Assembly: GCA_963921185.1 (NCBI GenBank)
Contig: OY992531.1
Span: 172,619,365 to 172,683,364 of the forward strand
DNA length: 64,000 nt
From: Dasysyrphus tricinctus
Lineage: Eukaryota; Arthropoda; Insecta; Diptera; Syrphidae
Reading direction: 5' to 3'
The position numbers and the translations under genes were made by a program. Of the stretch, positions 1 through 11,984 are shown one piece after another (the stretch's first letter is position 1; each line of letters opens with the position of its first letter). The notes under the pieces are model-generated. The model made no database searches. It saw only the letters and a program-made list of their open reading frames with translations, and was not told the DNA's origin.

Positions 1-164
1 ATAGTGGACTTTAACACACAAAACCTTCGACATGGCGTAGTGAAAAGTCGCAGTCTAAACAGTGTCAAATTCCCTCACGATTCCCCAAGTAAACAAACAG
101 ATCGAAAAATATCCTTGCCAGATGAAAGCCATACGACGGTGTCCACATTGGGTATGAAAAAGTG
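1..164 (+). other. possible 3' fragment of an unknown exon
   Basis: Frame 1 is open from the window edge to a TGA at 162-164. The first 45 or so codons are Ser/Lys/Arg-rich and look more like protein than the surrounding AT-rich DNA. The last codons lie inside the hairpin MITE at 135-280, so the natural 3' part is displaced. No family recognised; it could be chance. Confidence 0.15.
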
Positions 165-280
165 AATTTTTAATGACTTTTCAGTATTTATATCTCGCTC
201 CCACTCCTTTATTGAAGTGAGATGTGAATACTGAAAAGTCATTAAAAATCCACTTTTTCATACCCAATGTGGACACCGTC
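135..280. mobile_element. 146-bp hairpin MITE, copy 1
   Basis: Almost the whole element is one inverted repeat beginning GACGGTGTCCACATTGGG, with arms of about 65 bp and a short loop. It is flanked by TAC (132-134 and 281-283), a 3-bp TSD. A second copy with the same length and ends lies at 5339-5484 between AAA triplets. Non-autonomous DNA transposon; superfamily not assigned. Confidence 0.8.
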
Positions 281-1194
281 TACCGCTATCCCTTTTGGTA
301 TGTGGTTGGTCGTTGGTTTACAATTATTTCATCCACATTTTGTTTTTTCTCGTATCTCGTGTGTCTTTCTCGTCAGCGTCAACATTTTTGAGAAACTCGG
401 AGATATTTGTTGCTGGGTGCCTTCCCTTGACTATGCCTAGTCGCTAGTACTAGTGTCGTTGTCGTGTCGTGTTAAGTATGTTTAATTGTTTACATCTATA
501 TTTATTTTATATGTTTGGAATTCGGATTGATGGGATGGTTGGTCGATGATGACGCGGTAAAATTGTTTATAAATTACTATTTCTGTCATGACATAATTAT
601 AAAGTCTCCTTAGCGCTATCAAGCTGATTACTGGAATTTTTGGTGGGTACTTGTATGCAAATGAACCTATCATCGGTCGAAGGAAACTGGTCGTGAAATA
701 AATTCAATGCCTCGGTTCCTTAATTCGTCGTCAACATCCACTAACATTTTCTATGGTAGGTAACTGATCGATAGGTTATTCGATCTCAAAAGCGATTCGG
801 GTTGTGTAGCTGCATTGGATACCATAGCAGCGTTCAAGCTCGATCAATAATCGGTAAGGTGTAGGTAGCTTAAAATACGACACGTAGCGATGGCACGTTT
901 GGCTTAATTTGTAATTTCTTAAAAGCATTTCTGCTGGATTTGTGCCGACGCTGTCCATTTTATCTTGCGGTATATGTACATATTATGTGGTTTTTGGTAG
1001 AAGTGTGACAACTTCAAACAAATTTTTACGTCTATAGGTCCACTTTATCAGGGACCACGGCAACTCGATTCTAACTTACTAATTTTATTATAAACCGCAG
1101 AACGCTAATTGAAAGTTCTAGTTCTGTGGCTAAAAGTCGGAAGCACTTGCATTTGATGGCACTTTCATACGCGGCTGTTCTGATGTTCGGCCGT
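281..1194. other. unannotated AT-rich interval
   Basis: I see no credible gene, RNA or repeat boundary here. Short ORFs are isolated and lack recognisable motifs. Confidence 0.5.
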
Positions 1195-1401
1195 ATTGAA
1201 TCCGTACGGATTGAAAACGGAAAATAAAAAGATACCCCAATATAAAACTTCAAAAGAATGGCGGATTGTGCATCCGTTCGTTTTGACGAACATGAATCAT
1301 TTGATGTTTGGCAAAACGAATGGATCCACAATCCGCCATTTTTTCACGTTTTCAATTCCGGTATCTTTTTGCTGGCCGTTTTAAGTCCGTACGAATTCAA
1401 T
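1195..1401. mobile_element. foldback MITE, ~207 bp
   Basis: The ends are ATTGAATCCGTACGGA and its near-perfect inverse. Homology between the arms continues inward for about 90 bp and includes an ATGGCGGATTGTG block on both arms. TSD not clear. Short ORFs on both strands are by-products of the palindrome. Confidence 0.6.
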
Positions 1402-1599
1402 TCGAATATTAGAACCGCCACCATATTATTACCTACATATGTAATATGTATAGAATTGCTATAGATTCGAGAGTAGAATAAAGTTACATAGTAAGGCCCC
1501 ACACTAGGGCCTAAAAGGATGAATCAATTTTCTTAAAATTTCGAATATTTATGAACATGGTCTTTAAGAAATTTATGTTCTAAATTGAAATAAATCGGT

Positions 1600-4110
1600 T
1601 CACCCGTTTCGGCTTAGCTCTATGTAACTGCAATCTTCTATCGGGCTCAGTTCCTGAGAAAAGGATATGTACTGCTAACTTCACAGTGATGTTAACAGTG
1701 AAAAATGAATTTAATCGATTTTTTTTGTCAAATTTGGACTTAAAAATTTGAACTTAGTTTTTTCTTGAAGTGCATAAAAAACTGCAAATTTGGACCTAAG
1801 CTGCAATTTTTTAGCTGGCTTAGTTCTTGAGAAAAGGGTATGTACTGCTAACTTCACACTGACGTTAACAGTGCAAAGTGAATTTTTGATTTTAATGCCA
1901 AATTTTGACTTCAAAATTTGAACTGCATTTTTTCGTGAAGTTAATAAAAAACTGCAAATTTGGACCCTAACTGCAACTTTCTACCTAGCACAGTTGCTGA
2001 GGAAAGGGTATGTACTGCTAACTTCACACTGTTGTTAACAGTGCAAAGTAAATTTTTCGATTTTTTTGTCAAATTTGAAAGTAAAATTTTGGACTTAGTT
2101 TTTTCTTGAAGTGCATGAAAAACTGCAAATTTGGATCTAAACTGCAATTTTCTAGCTGGCTCAGTTCCTGAGAAAAGGGTATGTACTGCTAACTTCACAG
2201 TGATGTTAACAGTGAAAAATGAATTTAATCGATTTTTTTTGTCAAATTTGGACTTAATAATTTGAACTTAGTCTTTTCTTGAAGTGCATGAAAAACTGCA
2301 AATTTGGATCTAAACTGCAATTTTCTAGCTGGCTCAGTTCCTGAGAAAAGGGTATGTACTGCTAACTTCACAGTGATGTTAACAGTGAAAAATGAATTTA
2401 ATCGATTTGTTTGTCAAATTTGGACTTAAAAAATTGAACTTAGTTTTTTCTTGAAGTGCATAAAAAACTGCAAATTTGAATCTAAACTGCAATTTTCTAG
2501 CTGGCTCAGTTCTTGAGAAAAGGATATGTACTGCTAACTTCACAGTGATGTTAACAGTGCAAAGTGAATTTTTCGATTTTGTTGTCAAATTTGGACGGAA
2601 AAATTTGAACTTAGTTTTTTCTTGAAGTGCATAAAAAACTGCAAATTTGGACCTTAACTGCAATCTTTTATCGGGCTCAGTTCCTGAGAAAAGGATATGT
2701 ACTGCTAACTTCACTGTGATGTTAACAGTGAAAAATGAATTTAATCGATTTTAATGCCAAATTTTGACTTCAAAATTTGAACTGCATTTTTTCGTGAAGT
2801 GCATAAAAAACTGCAAATTTGGACCCTAACTGCAACTTTCTACCTAGCACAGTTGCTGAGAAAAGGGTATGTACTGCTAACTTCACAATGACGTTAACAG
2901 TGCAAAGTAAATTTTTCGATTTTTTTGTCAAATTTGGACGTACAATTTTGAACTTAGTTTTTTCTTGAAGTGCATAAAAAACTGCAAATTTGGACCTTAA
3001 CTGCAATCTTCTATCGGGCTCAGTTCCTGAGAAAAGGATATGTACTGCTAACTTCACACTGACGTTAACAGTGCAAAGTAAATTTTTCGATTTTCTTGTC
3101 AAATTTGGACGTACAATTTTGAACTTAGTTTTTTCTTGAAGTGCATAAAAAACTGCAAATTTGGACCTTAACTGCAATCTTCTATCGGGCTCAGTTCCTG
3201 AGAAAAGGATGTGTACTGCTAACTTCACAGTGATGTTAACAGTGAAAAATGAATTTAATCGATTTTTTTGTCAAATTTGGACTTAAAAATTTGAACTTAG
3301 TTTTTTCTTGAAGTGCATAAAAAACTGCAAATTTGGACCTTAACTGCAATCTTCTATCGGGCTCAGTTCCTGAGAAAAGGATATGTACTGCTAACTTCAC
3401 AGTGATGTTATTGTTAACAGTGAAAAATGAATTTAATCGATTTTAATGCCAAATTTTGACTTCAAAATTTGAACTGCATTTTTTCGTGAAGTAAATGAAA
3501 AACTGCAAATTTGGACCCTAACTGCAACTTTCTACCTAGCACAGTTGCTGAGAAAAGGGTATGTACTGCTAACTTCACACTGTTGTTCACAGTGCAAAGT
3601 AAATTTTTCGATTTTTTTTGTCAAATTTGGACGTAAAATTTTGGACTTAGTTTTTTCTTGAAGTGCATGAAAAACTGCAAATTTGGACCTTTATTGCAAT
3701 TTTCTAGCTGGCTCAGTTCCTGAGAAAAGGGTATGTACTGCTAACTTCACAGTGATGTTAACAGTGAAAAATGAATTTATTCGATTTTTTTTTTCAAATT
3801 TGGACTTACAAATTTGGGCATTAGTTTTTCTTGAACTGCAAATTAACTGCAAAATTTGGAGCCTAACTGCAAATTTCTAAGTATCACCGTTGCTGAGAAA
3901 AGGACTTTTATGCTAACTTCACAGTGAAGTTAGCAGTACAGTATGAAATTTTTTGTATGTAAGGATTTAGAAATTTGGTTTTTTCCTTTTCTGGAACTGC
4001 AAATTAAACTGCAAATTCAGAGCCTTATTTCAGATTCCTAGCTAGCCCGGTTGCTGAGAAAAGCATAGGCACTGCTAACTTCACAGTGAAGTACAGTACA
4101 GTCGGTTACA
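1600..4110. repeat. tandem satellite, ~172-bp monomer, about 14 copies
   Basis: The block TATGTACTGCTAACTTCAC recurs near 1667, 1840, 2020, 2181, 2354, 2526, 2697, 2869, 3040, 3211, 3383, 3561 and 3733. Spacing is mostly 171-173 bp (range 161-180). Each monomer also carries a GTTAACAGTG dyad and an AACTGCAAATTTGG block. Copies decay after about 3890. Reverse-strand ORFs in the array exist only because 171 is a multiple of three; they are not genes. Confidence 0.9.
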
Positions 4111-5097
4111 CCCACTATTTGGTGAACTGCAAAATCCGGAATAGAAATGCATAAAAATGCAAAAAAAACTGCAAATTCCTGCCATGGTCCCATTGGTCTA
4201 GCTCAAAAATGTTATGCCAACTTCACACACGTGTTCCTTGCCGACTTTCAAACAGTTTGAAGCCGCCAGATTTAGTCCGAAGTCGTTCCACACTTGAAAA
4301 ATTGTACTGGTCCGCACCAAATCTGGCGGTCTGAAACTGTTTGAAACTGTTTGGGACTAACCAAGGAACAGGGTTAATGTCAAATCGTGCCGGATGCGCT
4401 GTCAATTTATAATAGGCGAGTTCAGGAAAATGAGATCTCAGAGCCCTCAGCAATTTCATGTGGTTTTCCATTCAACCATTTCAGATTTGGTGGTCAGATC
4501 ATAATTTTTTAGTGGTAAATAGAACACAAAATGAGATTTGATTTGCTTTTGTAATCGTGTTAGTGACTATTTTTCTATTGATGAATTTGTCCAACAAACA
4601 CCACCTTCTTATCGAAAGTAAACAACACTGCGAAATGCCAAATGCAAACTAATACGTTCAGATTTATGTCAGTTTATTTTGGTTTGTGTGCAAATGCGTG
4701 TAAATCTTGCTAAAAATTGAGATTTGAAGAATCGACCGGTCGAAAAAAAAATCGATTTTTTTGGTTGAATGGAAAGCAAAAGTTGATCACAGGTCGAAAA
4801 AATCGGAAAAAAGTCGACTTTTTTGGTCGAAAGGAAAACTACATCAGTCTCGTGAACAGGATTCCTCAGAAATTTTGCTGTCAAATAACTGAGGAAAGAA
4901 AATATTGGATTCGCTTGCTCAATTTTTGACACTGAGCCGTCGGAGATCTCATTTTCCTGAACACGCCAAATGTATATGAAAAAATATTTTGTTTCTACAT
5001 GATTTTCTTCACACTTTTTTGACATGTATTAATACTCAGTAGGATAGTGTGGAATGACTTTAATTCATGGTGGATTTTGTCAAACACATATGTACCA
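4111..5097. other. intergenic interval with one short inverted repeat
   Basis: No gene seen. An imperfect inverted repeat spans about 4246-4351; its arms contain CCGCCAGATTT and AAATCTGGCGG with flanking AAACAGTTT blocks. Around 4735-4840 there is low-complexity GTCGAAAAAAATCG sequence. Confidence 0.5.
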
Positions 5098-5677
5098 CGT
5101 TTACATGAGCGGATCGAAGGATCGGATTTAATCCGGATCGAAATTTCGATCCAGGTATATGACGATGCCAGATCGAAAGATTGGATTCAAATGGAATCGA
5201 AGGGACAGTTTTTCTTTTATATGTGCATAATTATTTTCGCAAAATAAATAACAAATTTCAACCATAAATATCACACCATAGGCTACAGAAGAAAAACCTA
5301 GCTAACTAGTCTGAAACGGAATACATAAAACGAACAAAGACGGTGTCCACATTGGGTATGAAAAAGTGAATTTTTAATGACTTTTCAGTATTCATATCTC
5401 GCTCCCACTCCTTCATTGAACTGAGATGTGAATACTGAAAAGTCATTAAAAATCCACTTTTTCATACCCAATGTGGACACCGTCAAACACCATCACTATG
5501 TTGTAATCTCGATTCCTCAATCCTTCGATCTAGGTATATACACTCCATTTTCGATTCGATCCCGCTCACCGAGCTAGATCGGATCGAGTAATCCGGATTC
5601 AATCCGATCCAGGTCTACATAGACCTAAATCCTGATTCAATTCGGATTCAATTCGGATTCAATTCTCCATGTAAACG
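5098..5677. mobile_element. foldback element interrupted by a MITE
   Basis: The outer ends CGTTTACATGAG and CTCCATGTAAACG are inverted. Inside them GGATCGAA and ATCCGGAT blocks repeat in both orientations. The right half has a small GGATTCAATTC tandem (about 5637-5665). The 146-bp hairpin at 5339-5484 sits in its middle and is therefore younger. Confidence 0.5.
5339..5484. mobile_element. 146-bp hairpin MITE, copy 2
   Basis: Same termini and arms as 135-280, with only scattered substitutions. It is flanked by AAA at 5336-5338 and 5485-5487. Two copies with different flanking triplets fix the element ends and the 3-bp TSD. Confidence 0.85.
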
Positions 5678-6011
5678 AGGTAATGGATGTGTGTGACAGC
5701 CGAGGCTTAGCGTCCTTATACTGATAATCTCTGTTTCAACTACCAACCAGAGAATCTGCTTCCAATGTTTACAAGGTGAAAGGTAAAAACTAAACTAGTG
5801 GAGTGGTATTTCAAGTTTTCAAGCTCACTTCAACACTTTAACTGAGTGTATAATAAAATGTGGTACATCTAATATTGTAAATTAATATCTACTTATATCA
5901 TCACCATCATCATGCACAACTTCCACCGCTTTGTTGTCAATTCAATTTTTCACCTGAGAAGGTTAATTTTGTAAATGCATAGCAAAGCAAGAAAAAAATA
6001 CACTTACTAAA
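5678..6011 (+). promoter_or_regulatory. upstream region of Ipk2
   Basis: This interval between the foldback and the Ipk2 start codon should hold the 5' UTR and proximal promoter. It is AT-rich and I see no convincing TATA or Inr element. The only firm signal is the favourable AAA before the ATG at 6012. Confidence 0.3.
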
Positions 6012-6767
6012 ATGTCAATATATTTGCCGCCAGATGTGTGTCTTTTAGAATCCCAAGTTGCCGGTCATACAATAGAGAGTATATCCCAAAAATATGGTAT
6101 GCTCCGAAACATATCGGGTACATACGTTTTTAAACCTTTGTTAAAACCTATATATGCCGAGCGAGAAATAGAATTTTACAAACAATTGAAAGAAGCACAA
6201 AATGACTCGAAAGCACAGCCGTTTTTTCCTCAGTATGAGGGTTATGTTGAAATGTTCATCGACGGGAAAAAGGTATGAAATACAGAATTTACATATAACA
6301 TAACTCAATTCCTTTAACATTACAGCAATTATTCATTAAATTGGAAAACCTGACGCATGCAATGGACAAGCCATGCGTTATGGATATTAAAATGGGCAGA
6401 AGAACTTGGGATCCACTGGCTACTGCTAGCAAAATCGCAATGGAAGAACAGAAGTATGCTGCTTGTAAGAACAGTATTGGACTTTGTATTCCGGGATTTC
6501 AAATTTACAGCTCTAACGGCGAATGTTTAAAATATGGAAAGGAGTTTGGCAAAAGTTTGAACCAAAAATCATTTTTCGATACACTGGTCATGTTCCTAGG
6601 TGCTCAAAATTCGTGCTATAAGCCTTTGATTAAATCAATTCTTAATCAACTATATCGTCTGCAAAAGTGGTTCTCTACACAAACTGCTGTTAACTTTTAT
6701 TCCAGTTCAATTTTAATTGCTTACGATTATGAAGCCTTATCAACAAAACTGAAATATAAACATCAAG
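6012..6767 (+). CDS. Ipk2: inositol polyphosphate multikinase, exons 1-2
   Basis: Exon 1 is 6012-6272 (87 codons, donor GTATGA). A 53-bp intron ends in TTACAG at 6325. Exon 2 is 6326-6767 (donor GTAAAT at 6768, phase 1). Exon 2 carries the inositol-kinase signature PxxxDxKxG as PCVMDIKMG (residues 103-111 of the assembled protein) and the SSS-I-L-I-AYD block at 213-221. This family phosphorylates IP3/IP4 to higher inositol phosphates in nucleus and cytoplasm. The C-terminal catalytic IDFAH motif is not here; it lies 15.4 kb downstream at 22127-22388. The four exons total 912 nt and give 303 aa, close to the length I expect for fly Ipk2. The reading frame is intact throughout, so the gene is probably functional despite the transposon-filled intron. 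Confidence 0.9.
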
Positions 6768-6951
6768 GTAAATTTATTAGTAGATACCTATCAATTTTTT
6801 TTAACAACTTCAAATAGCTAAACTGGTTCAACACAATAAACATGACGGAAACCGCAGATACTTCCAAAAGTCGCACTGTTTAAGTACATTTGCAGTCAAA
6901 ATAATAGTAGTACAAGTAAAAGGATTGCCTAACCTTGGTTTTGTAAGTTTT

Positions 6952-7464
6952 ATCACAACAAAAACATAAATGTTAAAAAAAGAGACAAGTTCTTATATGT
7001 ACAAGAAACCTGTGCGTACAAAGTCAGCTAAAAAAAGTAATGAGATCTAAAATATATGCCAAGTTTTAGGTTCATGAAGTTTAATATCAATTATCTTAAG
7101 AAGAGTAATATCGAAACAATTCCAAATCATTACAAAAATTTGGTATTTAATGATTACTGATTAAAATACGGTGGGTTCACTGATCAAGTTTTCATACATT
7201 TTAAATAAGTAAGTAATTAAGAGAAGACTTGCCAAGTAAGTCCACCAAATTTTAATCAGTAATCATTAAATACCAAATTTCTGTGATGATTTGGAATTGT
7301 TTCGATATTACTTTACTTAAGATATTTGATATTAAACTTCATGAACTTAGAACTTGGCATATATTTTAAATCTCATTACTTTTTTTGGTTGACTTTTTAC
7401 GCACAGGTTTCTTATACATATAAGAACTTGGCTCTTTTTTTAACATTTATGTTTTTGTTGTGAT
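6952..7464. repeat. ~510-bp inverted repeat
   Basis: Two arms of about 245 bp meet near 7205. The left arm begins ATCACAACAAAAACATAAATG and the right arm ends with its complement. The arms differ by scattered substitutions and small indels, so transcripts could form a long hairpin. Probably a foldback element. Confidence 0.8.
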
Positions 7465-7499
7465 TTCACTTCTTTTTGCAAAGATTTATTTTGCCAGGT

Positions 7500-8290
7500 A
7501 AAAATCAAGCCCTACCGCTCTACAAAGTTTCATAATTCTACGACAACCGAAAGTGCTACATATAAATAATAGTAATTCTGATAAAGTGGGTGGATGGCAC
7601 GCCCCTTGAATGGAAAATTCCAATTTTTCGATTTTTTTCTTTAAGTGCCTCAAGCCTTACCGACATACCAATTTTCATCGTTCTACAACAATCGGAAGTG
7701 CTGCATGCAATGTATTAGAATTTTTAAGAATGTGTGTGGATGCGACGCCCCTTAGTGGAAAATTCCAATTTTTAAATTTTTTTCTTTCAAAGTACTTCAA
7801 GCCCTACCGACCTACCAATTTTCATCGTTCTACAACAATTAAAAGTGCTTCATATAGTTCATAAGAATTTTTGAGAAAGTGGGTGGATGCCACGCCCCCT
7901 GAACTGAAACTTCCAAATTTTCGATTTTTTTCTTTCAAAGTACTTCAAGCCCTACCGACCTACCAATTTTCATCGTACTACAAAAATCGAAAGTGCTCCA
8001 TATAATTTATAAGAATTTTTAAGAATGTGGGTGGATGCTACGCCCCCTGAATGGAAAATTCCAATTTTAAATGTTTTTCTTTCTAAGTACTTCAAGCCTT
8101 ACCGACCTACCAATTTTAATCGTTCTACAACATACGGAAGTGCTCCATATAATTTATAAGAATTTTTAAGAAAGTGGGTGGATGCCACGCCCCCTGAATA
8201 GAAAATTGCAGACTTTCAATTTTTCCTTTGTATGCACTACAAGGCCTACCGTTGTGCGAAATTTCAAGTTTCTATGATGTCGGGAAGTGC
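7500..8290. repeat. tandem array, ~147-bp unit, 5 copies
   Basis: The block GTGGGTGGATG..ACGCCCC occurs near 7590, 7733, 7880, 8027 and 8175, a spacing of 143-148 bp. Each unit also has CCCTACCGACCTACCAATTTTCATCG and a GGAAGTGCTCCATAT block. The array is followed by a GTCAGTCAGTCAG stretch at 8309-8340. Units are diverged, so the array is old. Confidence 0.85.
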
Positions 8291-8701
8291 TCCATAATTT
8301 TGATGATCTGTCAGTGAGTCAGTGAATCAGTCAGTCAGTTACGGTTTTTGCGATTTTTGAAGTCCTATATCTCCGGAATCGCTTAATGCTAAAGAGTTGA
8401 AATTTGGTGAGCCACCTGTGTTTGATCAGCTCAGCAAATACTGCGAATTTTAAGTTTCTGACTTTATTGGTACTGAAGTTAGAGGGGGGTTGAAAATCGC
8501 CCGAGTTTGTTCCTGTAAAAAGGGTGAAGTGCCGCGAACTTGGCTCGGCACTGCCGTGCTCTTTGATATTGCGTTGATAGTAAAAAACTATTACATTTTG
8601 ACTAAATACCATTTTCTTAATGATCGAGTACAAATACATGTTTTGTTGCAACGGTAATATGACAAATAAACAACCGTTGTAAATCAAAGCTACGAATTCT
8701 T

Positions 8702-9935
8702 CCGGTCAAAATAATAGAAGTGCACCGGTTTATGTGAAGACATATTATTTTTCTCTTTTATTTCTAAAATTTAACATTTAAAAAACGTTGGTTTTTGTTT
8801 ATGCATCACACCTTTGTAGTTTTTATTGAAAAAATGGTCATATTTTTGCCAGCAATGGGCAGAGGCAAACACTGAACACCGGAATAGCTTGTCCTAGTTA
8901 GAAGACTGATATCGAAAGGCAAAACTTATGCGCTGGTTCAATGCCAAGTTGAATGCTCACCAACAATGGTAAGAAAAGACATTATTTAACTGCTAAAGTT
9001 AGAAAATGGCGGGCGGGAGCCGCTTTTGCTACCAAAGTTGATAAAACGAGTCATCGGGCATTTCAAAATCAATCCATTTACGCCAGCTTGATGCTTGATG
9101 CCATCAATAGAACGGTTCTTAGAAAGTCACGAGAACATGTTCAAGCCGCCCAAAGCCCTAGTAGGGTACCATTGCTGACAAAAAACAATGTAACAAAAAT
9201 ATTAAAACTCGCAAAGGAACCACTTTGACTGGCATGCATCAAATTGGAGTAATATACTGTGGTCAGACGAATCCAAGATTGTTTTATATGGTGGAAATTG
9301 ACCTCATCAATATGTAAGAAAGCCACTAAACAAAGAATATAGTCCACGTTTCAAAGCAAAAACAATTAAACACGTAGGACTCATCATAATGGTTCGGGCA
9401 TGTTTTTCCTTCTATGGTGTTTTTACCAAATACACCAAATTGAAGACATCATGGATTAGCAAATCTGTGTTAAGATCATGCAGGAAGATGATATACCACT
9501 GAAATGGGTCTTTCAGTGAGACAATAGCCCAAAGCCTACTAGTAAACTTGCGAAGCAATGATTCCAGGCAAATAGAGTTGATGTGATGGACTGACTGGCC
9601 GCAGTCTCCGGACTTAAATCCCATTGAGAACTTGTTGTGCGATGCAAAGAAATATGTTACTAGTTGCCAGCCATGTAACAATAAAGCCCTTAGGGAAGCA
9701 ATACAGCACTCATGCTGTTTGATAAGCGTAGAAATGTGAGAAAACCTGATAAACCCGAGGCAACGCCGCCGTTGCGCTGCTGTTATTTTCAATGAGGGAC
9801 ATGCAACTAAATGTAAAGATTAAGGTCCAAGCCGTCAACTACATCTTATGATAATGTGTTTGTCCTTACTTTGCTTTAATGTAATAGTTAATGGTGGATT
9901 ATCTTCGCACTACTATTTTTTTGACCGCTGTTTTT
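8702..9935 (+). pseudogene. decayed Tc1-like transposase copy
   Basis: The ends CGGTCAAAATAATAGAAGTGC (left) and the complement of CACTACTATTTTTTTGACCG (right) are Tc1/mariner-like. Across 8953-9700 the plus strand shows, in shifting frames, a helix-turn-helix/Tc1 N-terminal remnant, a WSDESK motif (first Asp), a WVFQ-DNSPKPT motif (second Asp region) and a DWLAAVSGLKSH remnant of the DWPxQSPDLNP motif. Several frameshifts and stops interrupt it, so it is inactive. It lies inside the composite element at 6887-10097. Confidence 0.7.
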
Positions 9936-10137
9936 CAAAAGTTCTTCAATAAATTTGAAAATATCGGATCAAATATTAAATTTGAAATTTTATTTTTTTT
10001 TTGAAAATAAAAGCTTAAAACACCAATTTGAAAATCCTTTTGTCAATTTTGATTTTTTGATAAGGATTACCTACTTCTATTATTTTGACCTCAGCTGTAC
10101 ATGCGGAGCCTTTGGAAAGAATATACTTATGTACATA

Positions 10138-10393
10138 CAGTGTGTGTCAAAAGTGAGTAAACACCCATATGGTTTCTCGAGTTACATGGGTTCTAAACCA
10201 AAACAAAAACGCTGTTTAGTTTTTATTAGAAAAAAAATGCATTAGTTTTATTTTAAATATATTTGTTTTGATTAATTGCTATAGAATAAACTTTCTTTTA
10301 TTATTGGGATGCAATTTTTGTGTATTTGTTTCTTTAAATTTTAGAGTTACTCCAGAAATCCTATTTGTGTCTACTCACTTTTGACGCTCACTA
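10138..10393. mobile_element. 256-bp mariner-like MITE
   Basis: Left terminus CAGTGTGTGTCAAAAGTGAGT and the inverse of the right terminus, TAGTGAGCGTCAAAAGTGAGT, match over about 30 bp. Both sides have TA (10136-10137, 10394-10395). The interior is AT-rich and has no ORF. A separate insertion in Ipk2 intron 2. Confidence 0.8.
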
Positions 10394-10977
10394 TAATCCT
10401 GGCTCTATTTTGAATGAGTATAGTTTTGTGCTTTAATCTAATTTTAAATACTCGGATAAAAAGGATACTATCCATTTGCAATTTTATTCAATATAACAAT
10501 ACAAAAAATTAAGTTTTTCGGAACATATACACTAACGTTCATTTGAATAGGTACAAAATTATCGTGTGCGGCTATCCTTATATTTATTCCTTTTACTCCA
10601 AATTGAGTGGACTAAATACATTTTTGAAAATGGCATTAAATATAGCATCCATTTCAGGAGAGAATAAGAAAAAACACAAATCTTAAAACCTACTTAATTA
10701 CGTTTTATTAACATTTCTTTAAATTCACGTTGAAATCGTTAATTTGAATAGGTACACCGCCCTTATCATCACTTTTGCTTTGAAGTTGTTGAAGGTCAAA
10801 CATTTTAAACCTACATATTTTTGTGTTTATATCGCAGTTTCTTTGATATGGCATATATCTCAGATAATTATAGATCAAAGAGATACTATTAATTTTTGTT
10901 CTGATTTTTTTTTCTGAGATTTGATGCGGGTGGTAATGGTGTATAGTCATTTAAGCTTAAATTAGGTAAGAATCTTG
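10394..10977. other. Ipk2 intron sequence without visible feature
   Basis: AT-rich. I see no ORF with recognisable motifs and no repeat boundary. It probably represents original intron or an older decayed insertion. Confidence 0.4.
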
Positions 10978-11822
10978 GAATTCGAGATACCCAGCTGTAA
11001 GTCTGTAAATACTTGTGTATTGACACCCTAAAAGTTGTCTCAAAACCAACATATGGTAGGGTGTACGCAACTATTAAATTTCAAGGTCAAAGGTCACAAA
11101 AATCGGTTTTTTGTGCTTTTTTGTAAATATCTCATTTCTTATGGGTTTTTTGCTATTTGTATTTATTACCAATATTGTAGAATACAAAATTCTCTATAAA
11201 TTTTGTTTAATTTTTTTTTTATACCGTTTTTTTTATGAACCGTTTTCGAGATAGAGGGCGGAGAGCGCGCGGTCACATCATCACTTCAGGTCAACCGGTG
11301 CCTCCGGTCGAAAACGCGCCATATATAGTTGATGAACTATCGATAAATCAATGATTATAAATATTTGTCAATTTTTATTAACTATTATATTTTACCTGCC
11401 CATGTAATTGCAGAATTGTTAATAGGGGTATTCATGCAACTGCGTAAAACACTATATAAGTTTACGATTTGGTTAATTTTATCTTTTGGTTAATGAACTG
11501 TCAAATTTTGTATGGGAAATGGTTTACACAATTTGGTTAATTTTATCCAAGGATTTAGCTGCGGAAAATTAACCAAATATTTGGTTAAACTTATCCAAAC
11601 GTCATTGTGACTTTTAGAGATTGAATTAGGCGTGTTTGTGACTTTAAGAATCAGGCATGTTTAGAAACATGATATAAATGATAATATCTCGGAGAACTAA
11701 AAAAGTTCTGAATGTGTTCTGTAATTATTGCATTGCAATTAGTTGGTGATAAAAGTTGTGAAATAAAACGTAGTTTACACAAACAAAAATAATTATAAGG
11801 TCTACATTTACTCAACGATTAA

Positions 11823-11934
11823 AGGCTCTGCCCAACCAACGCGAAATTATAGCGAAGCATTCACAAAGACAGTTTTTTGTTGTTTTTAGTATTGAGATCA
11901 TTCACTTTAATTTCGTGTTGGTTTGGGAGAGCCT
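11823..11934. mobile_element. Tourist-like MITE, AGGCTCTCCC family, copy 1
   Basis: Ends AGGCTCTGCCC.AACCAACGCGAA and the inverse GTTGGTTTGGGAGAGCCT. TAA precedes and TTA follows. A better-preserved relative lies at 24882-25023. Confidence 0.65.
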
Positions 11935-11984
11935 TTAGGAAAGCTACTTTTTGTAAATTATTAAGGTAGAACTATAAATTCTCA

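Larger units (their letters stand above)
6887..10097. mobile_element. Tc1/mariner-type composite element
   Basis: Left end TA-CATTTGCAGTCAAAATAATAG (TA at 6885-6886) mirrors the right end, whose complement reads TA-CAGCTGAGGTCAAAATAATAG (TA at 10098-10099). The 3.2 kb between them holds a long inverted repeat, a 147-bp tandem array and a second, degenerate Tc1-like copy. Boundaries rest on TIR similarity plus the TA dinucleotides. It is inserted in Ipk2 intron 2. Confidence 0.6.

Noticed and set aside
1711..3228. Reverse-strand ORFs with repeated MKLAVHTLFSGTEP-type peptides
   Set aside because: They are translations of the 172-bp satellite; monomers of 171 bp keep a frame open by chance and frames break at other spacings.
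1600..4110. CRISPR-like regular repeats
   Set aside because: Units are contiguous 172-bp satellite monomers with no unique spacers, in a eukaryotic context.
6820..6945. Alternative Ipk2 exon after a possible 52-bp intron (6768-6819)
   Set aside because: Its frame runs into the TIR of the mariner-type element, no donor before the insertion gives the phase needed downstream, and the 22127 exon fits exactly.
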